NCBI GenBank assembly: GCA_965232895.1
Contig: OZ247430.1
Location: forward strand, 3,906,001 to 3,970,000
DNA: 64,000 nt
DNA from: Bin87 sp965232895
GTDB lineage: Bacteria; Chloroflexota; Dehalococcoidia; Lucifugimonadales; UBA3495
Direction: 5' to 3'
Positions 43,480 to 49,823 of the stretch are shown in pieces. The notes under the pieces were generated by a model, which had not been told where the DNA came from, did no database searches, and saw only the letters and a list, made by a program, of their open reading frames with translations. Each line of letters begins with the position of its first letter. Positions within the stretch are counted from its first letter, which is position 1. Made by a program: the position numbers and the translations under genes.

Positions 43480-44793
43480 CTACAGGTCACACAGCATCAT
43501 GTCCGCGTAGGACTCGCGCCGGCGGATCAGCCGGCTTTCGCCGTTGTTCACCAGCACGATGGGAGGGCGCGGGTTCAGGTTGTAGTTGCTGGCCATTGAC
43601 GGGCAGTAGGCGCCAGCGGCAGGTATGGCGATCACGTCGCCGGCCGCCGGAGCCGGCAGCAAAATGTCTGATGCCAGCACGTCTCCCGACTCGCAATACT
43701 TGCCGGCGATGGTCACCGTGGCGTCCGGATCCGCGGCCGGCCGGTTGGCGGATAGCACTTCGTAGGAAGCCTGGTACAGCGCCGGCCGGATGTTGTCGCC
43801 CATGCCGCCGTCCACGCTCACGTACGTGCGCACCCCCGGTATGTCCTTGATCGCGCCGATCCGGTACAACGCCACGCCGGCGGGACCGATAATCGAACGG
43901 CCCGGCTCGATGATCAGATCTGGCTGCTCCATTCCCAGTTCGTCGCAGGTTGCCGTCAGGGTCCCGACGATTGCCTCGGCGTAATCGTCCGCAGCCGGCG
44001 GCTGGTCCTTCCGGGTGTAGGCGATGGCGAACCCGCCGCCCGGGCTGAATTCCTGCAGGTTCAGCCCCTGCTCGCGCAGCCCGGCGGCGAACCGCAGCAC
44101 CAGGTCGGTCGCCGCCTGATACGGCTCCAACTCAAAAATCGGCGAGCCCAGGTGGAAGTGCAGCCCTTTCAGATCAAGATGCGGCGCGGCGATGGCTTGG
44201 AGTATCGCTTGTTCAGCATCGCCGGTTTGGATGGAGAACCCAAATTTGGAGTCAATGATCCCCGTGGTGGTGTACGCATGCGTGTGCGGGTCGATGCCGG
44301 GCGACACGCGCACCAGGATGTCCTGCGATTTGCCAGCGTCCGCGCAGATGCGCTCCAGCAGGTTCAGCTCGTGAAAACTGTCCACCACCACCCGGCCGAT
44401 GCCCGCGGCGACCGCTTCCTCCAACTCGGCCGGCGTCTTGTTGTTGCCGTGGAAATAGACCCTTTCCAACGGCACGTCGCCCGCCATCGCCACGGCCAGC
44501 TCGCCTCCGGAAACCACGTCCAATCCCAGCCCCTCCTCGGCGAAGATGCGCGCCAACGCCGGGTTGATGTATGCCTTGGAAGCGTAAACGGCCTGCGCGT
44601 TGGCGTAACGCGACGCGAAAGCTCCCGCGAACTGGCGACACCTCGAGCGCAAGGTGGACTCATCCAGGACGTACAGCGGAGTGCTGTACTGCTCAACCAG
44701 ATCGACGGCGTCGCATCCGCCGATGGTGAGGTGTCCGGCGGCGTTGGTGTCCGTGGTGTCAGGGAAAACGTGGGTCAGATGAGAGGGCAGCAT
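43480..44793 (-). CDS. lysA: Diaminopimelate decarboxylase
   Basis: The 437-residue PLP enzyme decarboxylates meso-diaminopimelate to lysine. The PLP lysine is in AVYASKAYINPA, followed by HGNNKTPAELEEAV, the His-containing HLGSPI strand, the phosphate-binding EPGRSIIGPAG and the active-site Cys/Glu in GKYCESGDVLA. I use the ATG at 44793; the frame extends to 44868 but without family similarity. The product supplies lysine and, through its substrate, marks the end of the peptidoglycan/lysine branch. Confidence 0.95.
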   Translation of the reverse strand: MLPSHLTHVFPDTTDTNAAGHLTIGGCDAVDLVEQYSTPLYVLDESTLRSRCRQFAGAFASRYANAQAVYASKAYINPALARIFAEEGLGLDVVSGGELAVAMAGDVPLERVYFHGNNKTPAELEEAVAAGIGRVVVDSFHELNLLERICADAGKSQDILVRVSPGIDPHTHAYTTTGIIDSKFGFSIQTGDAEQAILQAIAAPHLDLKGLHFHLGSPIFELEPYQAATDLVLRFAAGLREQGLNLQEFSPGGGFAIAYTRKDQPPAADDYAEAIVGTLTATCDELGMEQPDLIIEPGRSIIGPAGVALYRIGAIKDIPGVRTYVSVDGGMGDNIRPALYQASYEVLSANRPAADPDATVTIAGKYCESGDVLASDILLPAPAAGDVIAIPAAGAYCPSMASNYNLNPRPPIVLVNNGESRLIRRRESYADMMLCDL

Positions 44794-44931
44794 TAGGGCG
44801 GTTCTCCGGGAGGTTTTGATATAGTGCCAGAGTCGCGCTAATGTAGCACACCGCCCGTTGCCTGTCACAGCGAAAAATGCCCTCAGACTGGCCCGGTGGG
44901 GGAGTCCGCATCCTCCATGCCAACTGCGTTT

Positions 44932-45978
44932 TTATAGCAATATCAAAAGGGTTGCCACTCCCGCCGCGGCAACGGCGAATGCCGCCCCCGCAATGCCGGC
45001 CTTGATCCCGGAAAAGGGCAAGCCCGAGGTCACGTACTTCATGCCGTCACTGGTGGTTATTCTGTTCAGGCAGAATTCCCCATCGTTGAAGGAGTATCGC
45101 CGGGAAATCACATCGTAGCGATGGACTCTACGTTGCTGTAGCACTATATCGCTGCTGGCTGGAGTCTGGAAATCCTCGCTGACCAGGTCGCCGGTCATCG
45201 ACTTGAAGTGTTTCCCGTCAAGACCATTCTTGAACTCATCGACAGCCAGCCCGGTCAATTGGTGCGACCGTTCCGTAGTGTGTGAGAATTTCCTGGTAAT
45301 CACGTTGCCCTGCACAAGTTCACCCGTCGCTCCGCACCTGGCGCAGGCCAAAAGACCGCTGCCCTTGCATGAGTCGCAGGTTGCTATGCCGCTGCCCCTG
45401 CACCGATCGCAGATCGTTTCACCCCGGGCGCCGCAACGGTCGCAAGGGCCCATGGCCTTGCCGCTGCCGGAGCAGGTCATGCAGCGCTCTTTGTTCGTAT
45501 TAAAGATCCCGGCTTGGTCCACCTTGCCGCGTCCATTGCACTGATAGCATTTCCCGCGGCTATGGCCGGACCCCCTGCATCTTCCGCATCTCTGCGTGGG
45601 CGAGCAGGCAGTTTCCCCCCTGCCGGAACAGTTCCCGCAAGTAACATCCCCTCGGCCGGAACAGACGTCGCACCGGACGGTCGCGGCATTGTTGAGGATT
45701 TTAATGGTCTCGTTCTTGAACTCCGGGGGACGGTAGTTCACGTCCGTCGAGTATTTGCCGGCTTCCGACCCTTTCATGGTCTTTGCTTCAACCTGGTCGT
45801 TCATGTTCAAGTATTGCATGGTGGTTTTGCGGCAGACCAGATTTTCCGACCCGACTACGCTGGCGCCGGTCATAAAATCGCTGGGCAGTAACATTCGCTT
45901 CAGCCATGCTTTCTTGTGCCATTCCTGGAGCAGATCATCCTGAGTTGTCTGTGCTGCGGTAGGGCTCTGAGTTGCCAT
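44932..45978 (-). CDS. DnaJ-type CxxCxGxG zinc-ribbon protein with C-terminal membrane anchor
   Basis: The 348-residue protein (ATG at 45978 with AGGAGG upstream) has a central block of about ten CxxC pairs, residues about 100-225, in DnaJ-like repeats (CDVCSGRGDVTC, CMTCSGSGKAMGPC, CDSCKGSGLLAC). Each pair of CxxC units would bind one zinc. There is no J domain. The C-terminal hydrophobic segment (IKAGIAGAAFAVAAAGVATLLILL) is a tail anchor. It overlaps the upstream PH-domain gene by 44 bases in another frame, so the two are tightly coupled. Function unknown; a chaperone-like or zinc-dependent scaffold at the membrane is possible. Confidence 0.7.
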   Translation of the reverse strand: MATQSPTAAQTTQDDLLQEWHKKAWLKRMLLPSDFMTGASVVGSENLVCRKTTMQYLNMNDQVEAKTMKGSEAGKYSTDVNYRPPEFKNETIKILNNAATVRCDVCSGRGDVTCGNCSGRGETACSPTQRCGRCRGSGHSRGKCYQCNGRGKVDQAGIFNTNKERCMTCSGSGKAMGPCDRCGARGETICDRCRGSGIATCDSCKGSGLLACARCGATGELVQGNVITRKFSHTTERSHQLTGLAVDEFKNGLDGKHFKSMTGDLVSEDFQTPASSDIVLQQRRVHRYDVISRRYSFNDGEFCLNRITTSDGMKYVTSGLPFSGIKAGIAGAAFAVAAAGVATLLILL

Positions 45979-46414
45979 GGTTAATCCTCCTGGTCGGCGC
46001 GCCTGCGCCCAAGCGTTCAGATTCCGCATCTATGGCCGCCAGAGCCTGTCTGCGAAACTCCATCGGGTCGGGAACGCTGTAAAACTCCATGTCGCGGTTG
46101 CCGCTCCCGGTCCCGATGGCAATGTCCCCCTTGTTGGCAATCCGGTCCCGGACGCCTTGCTTGACGGACAGACCTTCGACAAACCGCAGGTTGATTTCAT
46201 AGAGCTTTCGTCCGATTATGCCCTGATCCAGATATACCAGCCGGTGCGTCGTAATTACCGCCTCTGAGCGCTGTAGGCTGACGATGCTGCGCAGGAGGCC
46301 AATCTGTCCAAAAATCGGGAAGAGGAATCTCAGCTGTAGCAAGAGAGTCCACTTGTGCTTTGCTCGGTAGAGCACTGCTTCTCCGGGGGATAAATTGTCA
46401 TCGACCCAACTCAT
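45935..46414 (-). CDS. Bacterial PH-domain (bPH2-like) protein
   Basis: This 159-residue protein starts at MSWVDDNLSPGEAVLYRAKHKW with AGGAGG upstream. It has one hydrophobic segment near residues 25-50 (LLLQLRFLFPIFGQIGLL) and the YdbS/YdbT-like pattern ITTHRLVYLDQGIIGRKLYEINLRFVEGLSVKQG, typical of bacterial PH domains at membranes. The last 15 codons overlap the start of the zinc-ribbon gene (45935-45978) in a different frame. The overlap and shared membrane location suggest the two products work together. Confidence 0.7.
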   Translation of the reverse strand: MSWVDDNLSPGEAVLYRAKHKWTLLLQLRFLFPIFGQIGLLRSIVSLQRSEAVITTHRLVYLDQGIIGRKLYEINLRFVEGLSVKQGVRDRIANKGDIAIGTGSGNRDMEFYSVPDPMEFRRQALAAIDAESERLGAGAPTRRINHGNSEPYRSTDNSG

Positions 46415-46673
46415 TTGAATCCTCCTGTGTGCTTGACGGGTTGCCGGCGCCTCCCCGCCTGCTGGTGGGCAATGATGGCCGCGCCACCCTGCTTGCGGCT
46501 CGGAAAGACCAAGCGTCAGCCCGCCGCCGGTTCCCCAGATCACGGTTTCGCTTGGCAGCCGTGCTGCCCCTTCCATTGGCGGTTTCCCGCCGGCGCCGGA
46601 ATAGTGTGTCCGCAAATCGAATGCGAGAGACCCGCAAGTGAACGAAACTGTAATCCGGCAGCCAAATTGCCGT

Positions 46674-46693
46674 CAATAGACTATAGTCTATTG
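46674..46693. promoter_or_regulatory. Perfect 20-bp palindrome
   Basis: CAATAGACTATAGTCTATTG is self-complementary with no spacer. It lies in AT-rich DNA between the divergent PH-domain and XRE/PaREP1 blocks and is a good candidate operator, possibly for one of the XRE regulators. Confidence 0.5.
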
Positions 46694-46725
46694 GCTGATA
46701 ATCTATATTTTGTTAGCCTATAAGA

Positions 46726-46741
46726 CGTTCAATCTTGAACG
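46726..46741. promoter_or_regulatory. Second palindrome (CGTTCAA/TTGAACG)
   Basis: Seven-base perfect arms with a two-base spacer, followed by a direct repeat of TCTTGAACGCTC 17 bases apart (46733 and 46750). The half-site TTGAACG appears twice to the right, so a dimeric regulator could bind more than once. Confidence 0.4.
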
Positions 46742-46992
46742 CTCTTCACTCTTGAACGCTCATCGAAGCGCCTCTGGCATATCCGCCAGCAGAGACCTGT
46801 GGGGCCACTCGGGAAAGGGCGCCCCACCGCGCCGGCAACCATCGGCTTATCAGTCCGGTGTCAGCAGTGCGTCACATCCGTAATTGAAGAGCAGTTGCGA
46901 CGCCGCGTCCGACCACGCAGCGCCAGCCATCTCGACCAAGGCGTCCCTGCTATACCGGCAGGCCGCGCCACAAATGATGAAGGAGAACCGCC

Positions 46993-47082
46993 ATGACCAG
47001 CGACGCAGACACAACCGTTCGATACGGTAAAGAAAGTCGAGGGATGCGAAACGCTGCTCTCTGCCGATCCAGCCGGCATTGA
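46993..47082 (+). pseudogene. Remnant of a PaREP1-like gene
   Basis: A 29-codon frame beginning MTSDADTTVRYGKESRG aligns with the N-terminus of the PaREP1-like copy at 47586 (TNADTSVVRYRKESWR) and then loses similarity and stops. It is preceded by the same kind of extended -10 box (TGCTATACC, 46948-46956) and GGAG as the other copies. It looks like a decayed first member of the array. Confidence 0.5.
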
Positions 47083-47265
47083 CTGACGTCTGCATCGCCC
47101 CATGGCGGCGGTCTGAGTGAATTGGCCCATTGGCTGGGCTTAGCGCCGATTTCCAGGTTGCGTTTCTTTGAATAGCTGCGCCTGACATCACCATGGGCAG
47201 GATTTCCCTTGCCGTGCGCGCACAGCCGGTACGGACAGGGCACACTCGGATGTCAGGGCACAATC

Positions 47266-47472
47266 ATGAGAAGTTATTCAAGAGCTTTTGGCCAGTACAT
47301 ACGACATTTGCGCGATCAGCGCGATTACAGCCAGGAAAGTTTGGCGTTGGAATGCGGCATCCATGCCACCTATTTGTCCGGCATTGAACGCGGCATCCGC
47401 AATCCGTCGCTGAGGATCATTCGCGCGCTGGCCAGGGGACTGGGCGTTGCGGTGAGCGAGCTGTTCGATTGA
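47266..47472 (+). CDS. XRE-family helix-turn-helix regulator 1
   Basis: This 68-residue protein (ATG at 47266) is a minimal HTH_3 domain: MRSYSRAFGQYIRHLRDQRDYSQESLALECGIHATYLSGIERGIRNPSLRII in family order (S/T-Q-E-x-L-A, then TYLSGIERG recognition helix), ending shortly after as VSELFD. Such stand-alone XRE proteins are typical antitoxins or autoregulators. It precedes a PaREP1-like gene (47586), and its closest relative is the second XRE copy at 48110 (GIHVTYLSGIERGVRNPSL), so the cassette has been duplicated. Confidence 0.85.
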   Translation: MRSYSRAFGQYIRHLRDQRDYSQESLALECGIHATYLSGIERGIRNPSLRIIRALARGLGVAVSELFD

Positions 47473-47526
47473 GGCGTACGGCCGCTCTCGGTTAACGGGA
47501 GCAGAAATCGGTCTTATCTGCCCCTC

Positions 47527-47535
47527 TGCTATACT
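47527..47535 (+). promoter_or_regulatory. Extended -10 element of PaREP1-like copy 2
   Basis: TGCTATACT matches TGnTATAAT-type extended -10 boxes and lies 50 bases before the GTG start. The same box precedes copy 3 (48376-48384) and, as TGCTATACC, the first remnant (46948-46956). Confidence 0.45.
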
Positions 47536-47585
47536 CGCGGCGCAATGTGCCCGCGTCATGGCGTGGAGGAGAGAGGAGAGCTCAT

Positions 47586-47957
47586 GTGACCAACGCTGAT
47601 ACCAGCGTCGTCCGCTACCGCAAGGAGAGCTGGCGTCTGCTGGCGTAGGTGGACACAGAGTTGGAGCGTAGCAACCTGGAAGCAGCGTCCCAGGCGCTGT
47701 GGAACGCCGCCGCTCACGGTCTCAAGGCCGCCGCCCGTCGGGGCTGGCCCCACGATATCGTCCGCGAGCAGTTGTACGTCGTCATCCCCCTGATAGAGGA
47801 AGAAGGCGGTCCCGTTGACATCAACACCAACGCCATCATGGCGCACGCTTTCAATCGCCGCGACCGGGCCTGGAAAATCCCTATTAATCAGGGCGGGGTG
47901 CGTTACGTCAAAGGACCGGTTGCCGAATTGCTCAACACGCTCGAGAGCATGGACTGA
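47586..47957 (+). pseudogene. PaREP1/HEPN-like protein interrupted by an amber codon
   Basis: From the GTG at 47586 the frame reads TNADTSVVRYRKESWRLLA, then TAG (47646-47648) where the intact paralogue at 48425 has CAG (Gln). After it comes VDTELERSNLEAASQALWNAAAHGLKAAARRGWPHDIV and on to LNTLESMD. A CAG-to-TAG change is the simplest explanation. A GTG directly after the TAG (47649) could restart translation and would leave most of the domain. It sits between the two XRE genes. Confidence 0.65.
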
Positions 47958-48109
47958 TGGTTGCGTCAGGAGAGCCGGAGTATTAAGCGACTTGCTGCCG
48001 GCAATATCGCGTGTTGCAATACTCTGGTTTTCTATAATCCGGCTTATAACGCTGTCCATAGCCCATCGTCTGTGGACACATCGGCTATGCACCGTCACTC
48101 ACAGTTCCC

Positions 48110-48394
48110 GTGAACAGCTACCAGATCGCCTTCGGGCAGCGGGTGCGACAGCTGCGCCTTGACCGTGGCGTAACCCAGGAAGAGGTAGCCCACCGCGCCG
48201 GCATCCACGTCACTTACCTGTCCGGTATCGAGCGGGGCGTCCGCAACCCGTCGTTGACCAGTATCTACGCCCTGGCGGCGGCACTGGAAGTTCCGGTCAG
48301 CCAGCTGTTTGCCTTTGTGCCCCCCCCCCCCCGCCGAATAGCCCTGACAAACGAGCCGAGGGAGGCTCTGCCCCCTGCTATACTCGTCGCATAA
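48110..48394 (+). CDS. XRE-family helix-turn-helix regulator 2, with poly-C controlled C-terminus
   Basis: This 94-residue protein (GTG start) has the same HTH domain as copy 1 (NSYQIAFGQRVRQLRLDRG, TQEEVAHRAGIHVTYLSGIERG). After VSQLFAFV it enters a run of 13 C residues (48320-48332) read as PPPP, then RRIALTNEPREALPPAILVA to a stop that overlaps the promoter of the next gene. With 12 C residues the frame would end right after the HTH domain as PPPPAE-stop, like copy 1. The tract could therefore switch the C-terminus by slippage, or be a sequencing miscount. Confidence 0.8.
   Translation: MNSYQIAFGQRVRQLRLDRGVTQEEVAHRAGIHVTYLSGIERGVRNPSLTSIYALAAALEVPVSQLFAFVPPPPRRIALTNEPREALPPAILVA
48320..48332 (+). 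repeat. Homopolymer of 13 C
   Basis: A C13 run inside the 3' part of the second XRE gene. Loss of one C moves the stop forward by about 20 codons. Long homopolymers such as this are typical slipped-strand mutation sites and also typical error sites. Confidence 0.9.
48376..48384 (+). promoter_or_regulatory. Extended -10 element of PaREP1-like copy 3
   Basis: TGCTATACT, identical to the box before copy 2, lies 40 bases upstream of the ATG at 48425 and inside the extended (C13) reading of the XRE gene. Confidence 0.45.
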
Positions 48395-48424
48395 TGCGCT
48401 GGACGCGCCCGGAGGAAAGCCGCC

Positions 48425-48805
48425 ATGGCCAGCACGGGAACATCTGCCCTGGTCGACCGCCACCGCAAGGAGAGCTGGCGTCTGCTGGCGCAGGTGGACG
48501 CAGAGTTGGAGCGCGGCGATCTGGAAGCAGCCTCACAGGCGCTGTGGGACGCCGCCGTCCACGGCGTCAAAGCCGCCGCCACGCGCCGGGGCTGGCCCCA
48601 CGACACCTTTGTTGAGATGGGCGAGGCCATCATCCGCCTGATCTACGACGAGGGCGGCCCGGTTGACCTGAACACCAACTTCATCATGGCGTCCGCCTTC
48701 GACCGGAAGTTGCCTCGGGATCTGCCGCCGCACGAACTCGGGATCCGCTATTGCAGCAAGGGTCCGATCAAGGAATTCCTCCAAATTTTAGAGAGGATGG
48801 ATTGA
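48425..48805 (+). CDS. PaREP1/HEPN-like protein, copy 3
   Basis: The 126-residue helical protein resembles the PaREP1 family, which is HEPN-like. Helix pattern: RHRKESWRLLAQVDAELERGD, LEAASQALWDAAVHGVKAAA, then the polar turn RRGWPHD, and a C-terminal helix IKEFLQILERMD. The turn contains R-x4-H (R-RGWP-H), the spacing of HEPN RNase motifs, conserved in all copies here. It overlaps the next copy by one base (TGATG), so the two are translated together. With the XRE gene before it, a toxin-antitoxin role is a reasonable hypothesis. Confidence 0.65.
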   Translation: MASTGTSALVDRHRKESWRLLAQVDAELERGDLEAASQALWDAAVHGVKAAATRRGWPHDTFVEMGEAIIRLIYDEGGPVDLNTNFIMASAFDRKLPRDLPPHELGIRYCSKGPIKEFLQILERMD

Positions 48806-49170
48806 TGGTTAGGCCGCGGCATCATGATTATTACCGTGAGCGCAGCCGGCATTTTCTGGATCTGTTTGACGATGAGTTGGAACGGGGAGAACTTGAAATA
48901 TCGTGCGAATTGCTGTGGGGATCCGCCGCCCATGCCATCAAGTCAATAGCGCAACGGCGCGGATGGGAGCACGGTTCACACACACTGTTGCGCACTACAG
49001 TTGATCGTCTTATTGAGGATGGAGCGCCCCAGTACCTGGCAGGCCAGTACAATTTCGCTTCCGAGTTTCACGTCGGGTTCTACGGAGACCGACAGTTCAG
49101 CCCGGAGCAGCTTCGCCTGACTAAATTGCTAATCGCCGATTTCATCCAAACCCTGGAAAGCCTGCCTTGA
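48805..49170 (+). CDS. PaREP1/HEPN-like protein, copy 4 (divergent)
   Basis: The 121-residue protein (ATG at 48805, overlapping the previous stop) is a more distant family member: RERSRHFLDLFDDELERGELE, ISCELLWGSAAHAIKSIAQRRGWEHGSH, then ASEFHVGFYGDRQFSPEQL and LIADFIQTLESLP. This version is closest to the archaeal PaREP1 pattern (helix, R-x4-H turn, H-x2-FY). Its divergence from copy 3 in spite of adjacency suggests a heteromeric pair rather than a recent duplication. Confidence 0.65.
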   Translation: MVRPRHHDYYRERSRHFLDLFDDELERGELEISCELLWGSAAHAIKSIAQRRGWEHGSHTLLRTTVDRLIEDGAPQYLAGQYNFASEFHVGFYGDRQFSPEQLRLTKLLIADFIQTLESLP

Positions 49171-49339
49171 GCCGGCGAATCCGCCGTCGCGTCACACCAA
49201 TTTGACCGCCCGCCGGCGCGCCGTCTATACTGCCGTCCGAATGAACCGGCGCCGCTGTTCGTTGCCGGTTGCCCCCTGTTCACTACCTCACCCCTACTGC
49301 CGCCGGCATGGCGGCCGTTCCTGATAGAGGAGGTGTATT

Positions 49340-49819
<480 letters not shown>

Positions 49820-49823
49820 CGCC

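Larger units (their letters stand above)
46415..46992. other. Long intergenic region without a convincing gene
   Basis: Between the PH-domain gene and the first PaREP1 remnant lie 578 bases. Frames in both directions here have arginine-rich shadow translations. The AT-rich core (about 46670-46765) holds the two palindromes listed separately and a 12-base direct repeat (TCTTGAACGCTC at 46733 and 46750). Near 46948 lies TGCTATACC, resembling the extended -10 boxes of the PaREP1 genes. Confidence 0.5.

Noticed and set aside
47646..47648. Amber codon as possible pyrrolysine
   Set aside because: Paralogue has CAG at the same place, so a simple point mutation explains it.
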